Shown in pieces: positions 38,356-49,106 of a stretch of 64,000 nucleotides of DNA. This DNA is from Mimachlamys varia (lineage: Eukaryota; Mollusca; Bivalvia; Pectinida; Pectinidae). The stretch is taken from positions 22,505,001 through 22,569,000 of the forward strand of contig OX392538.1 of NCBI GenBank assembly GCA_947623455.1, read 5' to 3'. A program made the position numbers and the translations under genes. Every line of letters begins with the position of its first letter. Within the stretch, counting starts at the first letter, position 1. A model generated the notes under the pieces. The model saw only the letters and a list, made by a program, of their open reading frames with translations, searched no databases and was not told the DNA's origin.

Positions 38356-39020
38356 GGCACGCCCGGTGTCATGCATAAAATGTACCCCCCTACCAAAAAG
38401 TATCCGGATACTTTTTATACCTGCATAAAAAGTAAACCCCCCCCCCCCTAATAAAAAGTACCCCCCTATAATTTTTTTTTATTTCACATGTTTTCATCTA
38501 TTCGAGTTTCAAAGCTAATCGGGGTGGTACAGGGAAATGTTTTGCCAGCTTTATCCCTCCATATTCCCACCCCAGGGCAAGGATATTACACAAAAATAAT
38601 TTTCAATCACTGACAAAGTTAAGGTTGGGGGAAGGTTGGGGGGAGCCATGTAAAATCAATTGCAGTCACATAACACCTAACCCCCCCACCCCACCATCTC
38701 CTAAAAATCCCCACCCCAGGGATCAGAAATTACGCCAAAGTCAATTTCAATCACTGGCAAAGTTAATGCTTGTAGAGATATGTAGAAACCTATACAATTA
38801 TTACCAAACCTCTCAACTCCAAAATGATCAAATTATGTATAGGAGATGAACAGGACAGTACTATTAAATATTTCAACCCCTCATCTCTCAGAATCCCCAT
38901 CCCCCGGATCCTTTTTATACACCCTACCAAAGTGTACCCCCCGGATACTTTTTATACACCCTACCAAAGTGTACCCCCCGGATACTTTTTATACACCCTA
39001 CCAAAGTGTAAAAAGTCTTA
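38356..39020. repeat. C-run and 37-bp tandem repeats
   Basis: At 38,906-39,011 the unit GGATACTTTTTATACACCCT plus ACCAAAGTGTACCCCCC repeats three times every 37 bp. Related pieces with GTATCCGGATACTTTTTATA and C-runs occur at 38,375-38,470. The intervening part is C-rich. The small ORFs through it follow from the repeats. Confidence 0.8.
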
Positions 39021-40058
39021 TGAGGATAAATATTTTCTCTCCATGAAACGTTATTTTTCGACCAAACAAGAAGTTGTGAGTATTGACTTATTAGTGTAAC
39101 CACGGACTCAGATAATTCCATGGTGTAACTAAGAGTTAGACGGAGGATCCGGATCAAGATTCAGGATATGTTTTTAATTGTTTTAAAAAATCTGTTTAGA
39201 TACAATACTGACCATGTTTTAAAATTCCAAATTGATTTGGTAATATCGTTGTATTAATAATAATGAATGGGGTAGGGGGATTTTTCAAGTTACCTGATAC
39301 ATGGTAAATTTGATTTTTAAAGTTACCTTATACATGTTAAATTTGCCTGCATAAACATTGCTTATGATGATAGATAAAGTGGCGACACAGAATCTTTTCT
39401 TTCAGAGTCTTACCACTGTCTTGATATCACATGGACAAAACATATCTCATATATTTTTGATCGTTGAGACTATCGTTTATTAAGCAGTATTTAATCAGAT
39501 TTTGTTATGGCTGTTGTGTGAATATATATATCATTTGTAAGATAAAAAGATTTTGCTGTATAGATCGATCGAGCTATGAAAATATTGCACACAATGTAAT
39601 AAAAGGCTAAGAAAATGCAAACATCCAAGCTAGCTCCATTTCCGAGATATTCTGATATATCTGAAAATACGCCTTTGCGGCGATCGCTCAAACGGCTCGC
39701 GTTCCCTGTCATTGACTAAAATGTGTATCTCTACATTTAACCCATGCGTTTGATTTCTTTCTGGAACTGAACTTAGACTTTCTATTCCTTAAACATGTCC
39801 CCGTTTTGTAGTTTATCTACTCCAATCTAAATCGCTTTAAATACCCCATTGACTACCTGCTGACATTTTTGTTTGGCCTCCTGCTGTCAGCACTGGATAC
39901 AGGTGTGTTCATTAGTGTTATTTACATGTATAAGACTTTTACACATATGAAGGCTAAGGATCTGTATCGAGTTACTTGCGTACAATGTACATGTATATAT
40001 TTTTCTCACTTATTCATTTCTGAATTTTTGAACCAGGTACTAGAGTACATGTATATAA
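39021..40058. other. Element interior, no gene seen
   Basis: AT-rich noncoding DNA between the C-rich repeats and the nested TIR element. Confidence 0.5.
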
Positions 40059-40880
40059 TGCCCAAGTCACACATTCACGGATTTGACACAGGGGCTAGGT
40101 ACGGACCGTTGTCACTATGAAATAATTGTCAATAATGTGTTTTACTTTTATCGAATATAGCCCCTCCCACTACTATATGGTCCGTGCCTAGCCCCTGTGG
40201 GATTTGATGCCGGATTAAAGCTTCGGATACGAACCGGCACCATTCGTCGCAATCTGTATTGTTCGTAGCTTTGCATATTGTAGCCGTAATCATACGTAGT
40301 AGTACTTGTACATCCGCGACAATTTTTGAACATGCTCAAGATTTGACCACAGATCAAACAACCATAGTTTATCCTTACTAAACCGTATTTGAACGTACAT
40401 GTCCATTCTAGTACTTATCTATCCGTAAATCCGTACTTAATATTAGTACTAGTTACACCACGTATTTGCTAAGGATATGATACGGTTTGCTACGAATTTG
40501 TCATGGAACGGAACGATCGCATCACGTTGCATTACGGATCGCTCCATGGCGGTTCGTACTATTCCGTATCAGACCGTTCTTATTCGTACTAATCCTTACT
40601 TATACCGTAGCAACCTACTGTTTTTCCGCATTGCAACCCCCTGATAGTGTCGTTCCGTACTAACCCGTGTCGTACCGTAACAATTTTGTATCACTCATGT
40701 TGCCAAATGGCCCCTTTCCTGCAATATCCTTGCAAGATACGTCAATACCCGTAGTAACACTGTTATGCATCCGTATCTGCTCCGTATCGGACTACGAAAA
40801 TTGGAATTTCCGGGGTCATCCATGAGATTTTATCCTTAATTGGAACTGGCGAGGTGATCCGTGAATGTGTGACCAAGGCA
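40059..40880. mobile_element. Nested non-autonomous TIR element
   Basis: About 820 bp with inverted ends: TCACACATTCACGGAT at 40,067-40,082 and its exact complement at 40,857-40,872, with further similarity outward (TGCC...). An internal inverted repeat, CACAGGGGCTAGG(T/C)ACGGACC, lies at about 40,087-40,110 and 40,180-40,202. The rest is packed with degenerate CCGTA, CGTAC and CCGTAT motifs. No ORF of note. Inserted inside the 7.8-kb element. Confidence 0.7.
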
Positions 40881-41443
40881 TATATACTATTAACAATTCG
40901 GGACAGTAACTACAGTAGTTACGAAATACACGTGTTCAACGATAACATAGAGGAATAAGTTTTCGCTACAGAGTAACTGACTTTTCAGTTAGCGTTAAGG
41001 GAAAATAACCAACCTTTCTTATAAAAATATCAGAGTACATGACTGTGAGTCAATAACAATACTATTTGTTTTCATGAAACTTGCTAACAGTCTGTGTTAC
41101 CTTATTCAATCGTCTGCTTTGTTTTAGTTAAACCCACTGTCTGAATCTTCTGGCAAAATGTTTATCGACTGGACACCGTCTACATGCATGATCTGATTCC
41201 TAAAAAAACTAAAACATTTAACACAATCCATTGCTGTATTGCCATCCATTCCTTACACGTACGGAAGTCGTTAAACATGTGACGTCACAGATTTCAGAAT
41301 TCGTGTACGGTTCAGGTTCAAGTTGTATGTTACACACCGTCCTGACAAGCATGGACATTTGGTTTAGATTCATACATTTCGATTTCAATCGTGTTTTATT
41401 AGAAATCGGAATACCTATACGCTTGTGGTCAGTCTGTTATATT
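40881..41443. other. Element interior, no gene seen
   Basis: AT-rich. The 71-codon plus-strand ORF at 41,231-41,446 has no recognisable features. Confidence 0.45.
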
Positions 41444-41596
41444 TAAGGATTAAAGTTTCTTTCTGGTGGTTTTATCAAAGGATAAAGTTCAGTAGGATAT
41501 CGATAGTTGGAATGGAAGCGTTCCATGAAACAACTATCGATATCCTACTGAACTTTATCCTTTGATAAAACCACCAGAAAGAAACTTTAATCCTTA
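41444..41596. repeat. Perfect 66-bp inverted repeat (hairpin)
   Basis: Arms 41,444-41,509 and 41,531-41,596 are exact reverse complements over 66 bp. The 21-bp loop itself contains the palindrome ATGGAAGCGTTCCAT (41,512-41,526). Each arm holds a copy of TAAAGTTCAGTAGG, also found at 44,070-44,083. No mismatch has accumulated, so it is either young or maintained. Confidence 0.97.
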
Positions 41597-42034
41597 TATT
41601 TACTGTCCAGACCTTAAATTCCCACCTGTAATTATTTCTTTAATCAGATATTATGATACTTACTGCGATGAAATCAAACAGTATCGTTTGGTTTCGGTAG
41701 ACTGTTGAAACAGCCGCCTTATGAGGTGACGAACTCCCGCGAAATTTCAGTCAACAAGTAAACAAAAAAGTTCCAAAAGATTACATCTTTTTATTGTTAT
41801 TTTTTCACATAAGTTCATTTATATAAACAAACCATACTGTCTTTGACACTGTTATTGTATTTGAAAAAACATTAAAAAGCTTCTTATTTATTTCTTAAAT
41901 AAATTAACACATAGCCTACTACGCGGCAGGATACTGATCGGTCTGTAAAATAGTGACGCGGCCTCGTGTTCAAATCGTAACGGAGAAAGGTAGCCGGGAT
42001 GACTCGAGTGGTGGTTCAAAACTTTAAGTTTTAT
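41597..42034. other. 3' flank of the recombinase gene
   Basis: AT-rich DNA downstream of the minus-strand gene. AATAAA-type signals (for example TTATTT in plus-strand letters near 41,885-41,900) could serve polyadenylation. No other gene. Confidence 0.45.
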
Positions 42035-43690
42035 CTACTTTGTCATGTTGAAATTGAAAGAACAGTTCGAAAACGTGGAGTTCGTCAACATTCCAGAAGT
42101 GAAAGACGACATCAATGTCGACTGAGAGAAAGTGTCTATTCCAGCTGGAGAATGCACGGCGACAGCGGTAGGGCATGTGGTACAAGGAACACGTGGAGTG
42201 ACAGACACGGCCGTGTGAATGGAGTCGGGGATTTCCTTTGAAGTTGCTGTGAGAGCTGATAATGTGAAACTGATGTTCTGTTGCTGATTTGTTGACATAT
42301 TCCGAGAGTAACTTCTTACAGATGCCTCGTTCCTATGGCCGGACATGTACTTAATCTGCCTTGTTTCCCACCCAGCGTCGCTCATGGCTTGTATGGCGGT
42401 CGCCCGTAGACAGTGAGCTGTGTACCGACGGGAACACCCTGCTTGTTTACAAATGTCTGGGAGGAAGTTTGTAAACGTTGTCTTTCCGATGGATTTAGGA
42501 GTGTACCAAAGTTTGTGCGTTTCGGGGAATACAATGGCTTCCTTGACACATTGGTTGAACAGTTTTGGTGCGTTTTTATCTGTTTTTTCAATGAGCTTTT
42601 TTAACATGCTAACTGGACATGACGGTGTATTGGTCGCATACATACGTCGATCTGCCATTGGTTTTTCTTTCGCCAAACCACCCTGATAATTTTTTTGTTG
42701 TGTCTCGTGTGTGAGGGTTGTGTATTCCTTGCCGTGATCATCTTTCAGAAAAACGAACGAATCACGAGTGAGTTGGTGGTGAAATTCTAGGCCACGGCTT
42801 ACGAAATGGATGGAAATGTTATACCAAACCCCATGGCGGAGTTTAATGGGATTATCGCTACATCCACTCAGGTAAGTTGACACTTTATCTAAGTCGGCAT
42901 TTCCAATAATTTCTTTGTGTTGGGTCGCTCTTGAGATTCCATGCGTCATATTTTCTTTTAACATTCCAGACAACAAAGTGTTTGCTTGTTTGAATTGCCG
43001 ATCTTTTACGATGTCTACTTCACGTCCGATGTCTGACAGGTGTCGATTTATTGCTGCTCGAATAGATTTCATGCTGTTCTTATGATATTCGTCGTGTTTG
43101 TTCTTGTGTGTTTTGTCATGGGTGTGTGTTTTGTCATGGGTTTGCTGCGGTCTTGCCTCGCAATAAAACTTTCCAAGTTTTATATTCAGTTCATCTAATG
43201 GAACGGTCATCGTGTCAAGGGGGACACCGTAAGTTTCAGAGTGCCAATCTGTAATATTACAGAAGCTTAAGGTCAGATCTATGTTGATACAGAAGGCATA
43301 CATGATGGTGTAAATGATTGGACAGATTTTAAAAATAAAATGGTCTGCATTAAATTTACACTGTTTCAGTATGTATCAAACGACATCTATTGAAATTGAA
43401 GTACGTAACTTGCAGATTGCTGATTGATGCATGTCTTCATATTTCTTTGGGTCTTGTTCGGTTTTAACTTTAAATCTCTTTGATTTTGGCTGACACGGTG
43501 TTTCCGGAGGGGGCAGGCTGTCGTCAGCCGGCATTTCTAGTTCAGTTTTCATGTTGAATGTTTCGGTACAGTCCATCAAATCAGAAGTAACTAGCTGTGA
43601 CAGAAGCATGTCAACGTCATCTAAATCCATGTCCATGTCTAAACAATCTGGCGTAACCATTCCAAAATCTCCGTACATCTGTTTGTCCAT
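42035..43690 (-). CDS. Crypton-type tyrosine recombinase (DUF3504-like), two exons
   Basis: Predicted 499-residue enzyme that would cut and rejoin DNA through a tyrosine. Exon 1 is 43,690-43,405 and exon 2 43,248-42,035; a 156-nt intron has donor TTAC/GTACTT and acceptor TATTACAG, and removing it keeps the frame (286 + 1,214 nt = 500 codons with the stop). Residues 1-95 are acidic and Met/Asp-rich; 100-170 hold the core-binding part (DELNIKLGKFYCEAR, then KSIRAAINRHL); the catalytic domain follows. Catalytic set: Arg247 (SRGLEFHHQL), Lys281 (QQKNYQGGL), His374-x-x-Arg377 (YTAHCLRATA), His400 (MSGHRNEA) and Tyr409 (VRSYSR). All are present and no stop breaks the frame, so it looks intact. The YTAHCLR and GHRNEASVRSYSR pattern is typical of animal Cryptons and of host DUF3504 proteins. 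It is the only clear gene in the 7.8-kb TIR element. A domesticated host gene is the alternative, but its place inside a transposon argues against that. Confidence 0.88.
43249..43404 (-). other. Intron of the recombinase gene
   Basis: 156 nt with donor GTACTT and acceptor TTCTGTAATATTACAG. Without splicing, exon 1 ends at a stop after 104 codons. The spliced junction joins a KL end to WHSETYG with the frame kept, where the family normally has a continuous N-terminal core-binding domain. Confidence 0.75.
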
Positions 43691-44056
43691 CCTTCACAAT
43701 GATGTGTTGACCAAATAGCAGACGACAGAACGCAGGAACGTGTTTTGGTCAACTGGTCAAGCTTTTTTATCGTCTTTTATTTGCAATTCTGATCGATTAA
43801 AATACATTTTATTTACTACATATTTCAGGTTTAATGACATGAATTCTGGTTTATTTGTTTGTTATGTGTGTATATTCGTAATCCGATGCGAACTATATCG
43901 ACCTTTGCACACATGTACGTTTTGTTTATACATGTGCGAGTCCGTCTATTTATAGGTAGGATTTTCCTTGTTCCATGTGTGTATTGGCTGTGTGGCATGT
44001 GGGTCACTGTTGGGTGTATTACTGCGCGCTGCACCAATAGGCGCGTGATCCACTGA
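43691..44056. other. 5' flank of the recombinase gene
   Basis: Putative promoter side of the minus-strand gene. No clear TATA box at a fixed distance. Overlapping short ORFs on both strands (65-71 codons) are not credible genes. Confidence 0.4.
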
Positions 44057-44083
44057 TTTTATCGGAAAATAAAGTTCAGTAGG
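44057..44083 (+). repeat. Outer copy of the recombinase-flanking motif
   Basis: TTTTATC(6 nt)TAAAGTTCAGTAGG matches 41,470-41,496 in direct orientation and 41,544-41,570 in inverted orientation, 23 of 27 positions, with the last 14 identical. The three copies bracket the recombinase gene, so they may be recombination sites or relic ends of a Crypton. Confidence 0.7.
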
Positions 44084-44389
44084 CATTCGTAGAAATGTAT
44101 AGGCAATATACTATCAATTCCAAACAGACTGTAAATATTATGGAATAAGCGACTGTTTTGTACTAATATGTTATAGAAAAAAATATCCCAACGTTATATT
44201 TAATCTTTAAAAGAATAACCCAGATGCAAGCACGGAATTAGATTATTTACCAAGTCCATGATACCGGGTATATATTATTGTTAGATATTATCATATATAT
44301 ACGTACTTAGAATGTATTTTCTTTGTCCAAGCTATAGGTTTGAGTAGCTACAGTACATATACCGCTAGTCCCTATCCTTGAAAGCGACT

Positions 44390-44624
44390 GAACAGTTCGA
44401 TCGTTCGATCCGCGGCTACCAGCCAGGTATCAGTTAATCGGCCGATAGCGGCCGATCACCTCGCTCCATTCGGGAAGCGGCCGATAACCTCGCTCCGCTC
44501 GGGAAGCGGCCGTTGTAGCAGATTTGGGCCCAATAGGTAACTCCGTTCGGCTCGCGTACGTCCTCCGTTTGGGACGCGGCCAAACTCTGTCCGGCCAGCG
44601 GCTTTTCTCCGTTCGTGCGATAAA
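44390..44624. repeat. Right CG-rich subterminal repeats
   Basis: Contains a 30-bp direct repeat, GCGGCCGATAACCTCGCTCC plus ATTCGGGAA-like text, twice in a row at about 44,447-44,506, along with CCGTTCG and CGGCC motifs echoing the left subterminal region. Confidence 0.75.
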
Positions 44625-44653
44625 AAGTAGATACTTAGCCGTAATTCTAACTG
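44625..44653 (-). repeat. Right terminal inverted repeat
   Basis: Ends GCCGTAATTCTAACTG, complement of the left end at 36,888. TA follows at 44,654-44,655, then the minisatellite resumes. Confidence 0.9.
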
Positions 44654-45955
44654 TACTAACTCTATATAGACACACCATCATACATGTCCTGGTTAGCTTG
44701 ATATAATACTAACTCTATATAGATACACCATCATACATGTCCTGGTTAGCTTGATGTAATACTAACTCTATATAGACACACCATCATAAATGTCCTGGTA
44801 AGCTTGATATAGTACTAACTCTATATAGACACACCATCATACATGTCCTGGTTAGCTTGATATAGTACTAACTATATATAGACACACCATCATACATGTC
44901 CTAGTTAGCTTGATGTAGAACTAACTCTATATAGACACACTATCATACCATGTCCTTGTTAGCTTGATGTGACACTAACTTTATAAAGACAAACAAGCAT
45001 ACATTTCCTGGTTAGCTTGATTTAGTACTAACTCTATATAGACACACCATCATACATGTCCTGGTTAGCTTGATGTAGTACTAACTCTATATAGATACAC
45101 CATCATATATGTTCTGGTTAGCTTGATTTAGTACTAACTCTATATAGACACACCATCATACATGTCCTGGTTAGCTTGATTTAGTACTAACTCTATATAG
45201 ACACACCATCATACATGTCCTGGTTAGCTTAGTGTGATACTAACTCTATATAGATACACCATCACACATGTCCTGGTTAGCTTGTAATACTAACTCTATA
45301 TAGACACACCATCATACATGTCCTTGTTAGCTTGATTTAGTACTAACTCTATATAGACACACCATCATACATGTCCTGGTTAGCTTAGTGTGATACTAAC
45401 TCTATACAGATACACCATCATACATGTCCTGGTTAGCTTCATGTGATACTAACTCTACATAGACACACCATCATACATGTCCTGGTTAGCTTGATATAGT
45501 ACTAACTCTATATAGAAACACCATCATACATGTCCTGGTTAGCTTGATATAGTACTAACTCTATATAGAAACACCATCATACATGGCCTGGTTAGCTTGA
45601 TGTAATACTAACTCTATATAGATACACCATCATACATGGCCTGGTTAGCTTGATATAATACTAACTCTATATAAACACACCATCATACATGTCCTGGTTA
45701 GCTTGATATAGTACTAACTCTATATAGATACACCATCATACATGTCCTGGTTAGCTTGATGTAATACTAACTCTATATAGACACACAGCATACATGTCCT
45801 GGTTAGCTTGTAATACTAACTCTATATAGACACACCATCATACATGTCCTAGTTAGCTTGATGTAATACTAACTCTATATAGACACACAATCATAATAAT
45901 ATGTCTTGGATAGCTTGATAAAGTATTTACTCTATAAACACACAAACATCAGATG
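44654..45955. repeat. 53-bp minisatellite, right part (about 24 units)
   Basis: Same unit as 35,808-36,887, with more variants (GATATAGTAC, GATTTAGTAC) and some units shortened by deletions (TAGCTTGTAATAC). It decays near 45,900-45,960. Confidence 0.95.
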
Positions 45956-46639
45956 TGCCCTTGCTATCTTAAGTTTTTTTCACAATAATTTATGAAAACC
46001 CCAATATAGATTTTGAGAAACTTCCATACAAAACAGTCAAACAATTTGTTTTTTCAACTTTGAACAAAGTTTCACTGAAAAAAAACCAGATTTAATATTT
46101 ATACTTTCAATGAAAAACTATTATCTAGATGTAAGGTTTAATTAAACAAATCATTCGAACGTCAAGCTGTCATGTTGGTGTTTCAGAAAAATATTTGGTA
46201 AGCAGCTATACAAAGGGGAAGAACTCTTCCTTGTCTCTAATATTCTATGTTATTTCACAGATGTAATGAAATTACTTACATTTCACATGAAATACAATAC
46301 TGGAACTCTATGTCAGAATGTTTGTGTTTATAAAGGTACAATGTAGGATTAATAAAATTCACAAAAAAAAAGAAGAAAATAACAGTGTGGATAAGCAGAT
46401 TTACTATACCTTTACAATTTCAGTTGAAAGTGCTATAGCCTACAGCAGTATCAAGTCCTTTGATATGTTCACATTACTGATGGGTCTGATATAGATGTTA
46501 TGGTAAAATCTGTTAACACAGGAATGGTACTTGGCGTAATTATAAAGCACTAAAAAAGGGAGCCTAAAAAATTGGTCCCATAGGGGGGCTTAATAGGAAA
46601 ACAAAACTAGAATAGGAAGAACAAATAGTGTTTTTATAA
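45956..46639. other. No gene seen
   Basis: AT-rich noncoding sequence with no recognised repeat. Confidence 0.45.
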
Positions 46640-47375
46640 AGTAAACTAGAACTGTAAGCCAATTGGCTGCAAACTTTTTTCTACAGACAACCTGTTTATA
46701 GTGACCAGTTACCAAAGCAACCATAATTTTGAGAAAAGAAATGTTGCATGCACATCTAGACATGGTCCTTTATATCTGTGTGAAGTTTCACTGAAATTGG
46801 CCCAGAGGTTTTTAAGATGAGTTGTCAGGACAAACTTTTTCTGCAGAAAAACCTGTTTATAGTGACCAGTTACCATAGCAACCATACTTTTGAGAAAAGA
46901 AATGTTGCATGCACATTTATATACACATGGTCCTTTATATCTGTGTGAATTAAGTTTCACTAAAATTGGCCAAGCGGTTTAACAGGAGTCGTCTGGACAA
47001 ACTTTTTCTACAGAAAACCTGTTTATAGTGACAAGTTACCATAGCAACCATAATTTTGCGAAAGGAAATGTTGCGCTCACATTTACACATGGTCATTTAT
47101 ATCTTTGTGAAGTTTCATTGAAATTGGCAAAGCAGTTTAAGATGAGTTGTTCGGACAAACTTTTTCTGCAGAAAACCTGTTTATAGTGACCAGTTACCAT
47201 AGCAACCATAATTTTGAGAAAAGAAATGTTGTACACATGGTCATTTATGACGTTTCATTTAAATTGACAAAGCAGTTTTAGAGGAGATGTCTGGATAAAA
47301 TTTTTCAATAGAAAACCTTTCTATAGTGGCCTGTTACCATAGCCACCTCGTTGGGGAGGGGGGGGGGGAGGAGGG
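46640..47375. repeat. Tandem repeat, about 160 bp, array 2
   Basis: AACCTGTTTATAGTGAC starts occur near 46,690, 46,850, 47,016 and 47,175, with a diverged one at 47,316, each followed by CAGTTACCATAGCAACC. It begins ACTAGAACTGTAAGCCAATTGG and ends at a G-run, like 33,756-34,660. The 83-codon ORF at 46,709-46,960 is a by-product. Confidence 0.85.
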
Positions 47376-47975
47376 TTTAATAAGTATGATTTATTATGAC
47401 AAGAATGATGGGTTAAAGTAGTCATTATGTGCAACATTATTGTCATCAATTTCATACAATTTGTGCATACATAACCAATATTTGTGGTGCTTTTTATTTG
47501 TAAAGTGCACAGTGATGATTTAGTTGTCTCACAATTAAAAGGGACATTTATCTAATAATATTTACCAGTCTATGACATTGTCACTATAAAACTTTACCAA
47601 GAGTAGTTGAGCGTAATTACCATCTCATAAACTGCCAACCGGAGCATAAATAATGTTGCCCAACAGCAGTTACATAAAAAATATTTAATACACATTTCTT
47701 TTTGAAAAACTAGAGGGAAAGTTTATATTTTGTATTTTCACAATGTTAATTTGCATTAAATATTTTATTATATCAATTATTTTTGTCTGGTTTTCTATCA
47801 TCTTACGCACTAGTTTTTACGCAGAACAACATGATAAAGCTGTTATCTCTTTTACAAAGCAAATAGGTTTCTGAAAATTGGCATGGGTGATATGTTTGTA
47901 TGGTATCAAAAAAATATCTACAATGTATCCTGTAAGAAATGAAGACTAAACTTAAGAAAAAACATCTAAGATATA
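47376..47975. other. No gene seen
   Basis: AT-rich noncoding DNA. It ends with a unit of the 52-bp repeat seen again at 48,440. Confidence 0.45.
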
Positions 47976-48435
47976 CAGTGTACCCTCAACCTATCGCCAC
48001 CCGAATCTACCGCCACCCTCGCATACCGCCACCTAAACCTCTAGAACGGATTTCCCTTCTATATAACTCCCTCGTTAAGTTCACTACCTTGCATATCGCC
48101 ATCCGCCACACCCTTTAAAATACAAACGTCCCGAATCGCTATACAGTTCCCTCGACAATAACGCCATATTTTTCTGTTTTGGAGATTGAGGAAATCTTTA
48201 GTGTTCCTTTTGGAATGGCATGCGGCAAAAGTAGATCAATAACTATTTTCAGATATAAATTTGTGCCAATGTAGGTCTATATGACGATATAATACTTTAA
48301 TAAAATGTTGAAAATGCAATATATTATGCAATTTAATACATGGTAATAATTGTCATAATTCGATGCTATCGCTACCCTCGTTATACCGCCATAATTGCTG
48401 TGGACGAAAGGTGGCGGTATAACGAGGGTACACTG
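47976..48435. mobile_element. TA-flanked MITE (Tc1/pogo-like ends)
   Basis: A 460-bp element starting CAGTGTACCCTC and ending GAGGGTACACTG with TA on both sides. Inverted similarity extends about 26 bp to TATCGCCACC / GGTGGCGGTA. Internal ACCGCCACC-like motifs repeat. No transposase gene. Its ends differ from the MITE at 31,275, so it is a separate family. Confidence 0.85.
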
Positions 48436-48548
48436 TACACTGTATTAAAATAAAGACTAAATTTTAAAAAAATATCTAAGATATATACTGTAATAAAATA
48501 AAGACTAAATTTAGAAAAAATATCTAAGATGTATAATGTAATAAAATG
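48436..48548. repeat. Tandem repeat, about 52 bp
   Basis: AAAATAAAGACTAAATTT and ATATCTAAGATATATACTGT recur two to three times. One unit also lies just left of the MITE at 47,938-47,975, so the MITE inserted within this small array. Confidence 0.7.
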
Positions 48549-49106
48549 AAAAATAAAACTCTTGAACTATGTTTCTATGCCCACAAACACCTCTAACTCT
48601 GATCACACTAACTAAACAAGCCTCCTGTAGAGTGCCTATGTTATAATGCTGCAGGTGCTTTACATGACGGATTGACAGCCAACGTACCAGACATGTGTCT
48701 TAGCCAAAGATTACACTGAGCATCTCGTACACATCTCAATTTATATTTAAAGAACAGTTTTATAAATAGACAGTGCTTCTTCTGATTCAGAACTTTTATC
48801 ACATTGTGTCTACGTTAAGGAGAAGGGTACCACATACGTACTGCATCATTTATCATCGCCAAGAAGAGTTCCAATGGGAGCTTGTTTTTTCCCTTCTGTA
48901 TTAAAGATAAATCAACCACAAAGAGTGTTTCTATCTTAGAGTTATCTCCCCTGTTCCCCTGTCAGGGTTTCTGTGGTTTTTTTGGCCCATAAATTTGATA
49001 CTTGAAGTTTAGATTGTATCACTCCTATGGCAACATTAGTAAAGTTGCCTGTATTAACAGATCCTAAATGCAGCAACAACAGATTTGTGTTGATGATTTA
49101 AGGATT
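48549..49106. other. No gene seen
   Basis: AT-rich noncoding sequence. Confidence 0.45.

Larger units (their letters stand above)
36888..44653. mobile_element. 7,766-bp TIR element carrying a tyrosine recombinase
   Basis: The insertion sits inside the 53-bp minisatellite: array sequence ends at GTAATA (36,887) and resumes as TACTAACTC at 44,654. Its ends are inverted repeats of 29 bp (36,888-36,916 and 44,625-44,653) with two mismatches, starting CAGTTAGAATTACGGC. TA flanks both ends. Both subterminal regions are CG-rich with repeated CCGTTCG, GATCGGC and CGGCCG motifs. The only credible gene inside is the Crypton-type recombinase at 42,035-43,690; ORFs elsewhere stay below 100 codons. CAGT ends and TA flanks fit Tc1/mariner-like elements, but no DDE transposase is present. 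Either the recombinase moves the whole unit, or a Crypton landed in a non-autonomous TIR element. Confidence 0.85.

Noticed and set aside
38625..39157. Pro-rich ORFs on both strands
   Set aside because: C-runs and the 37-bp tandem repeat keep frames open by chance; no domain is seen.
42413..42686. Plus-strand ORFs of 63-88 codons
   Set aside because: They are shadows of the recombinase gene on the minus strand.
43740..44056. ORFs on both strands upstream of the recombinase
   Set aside because: Short, overlapping, no domains and no codon bias. Treated as 5' flank.
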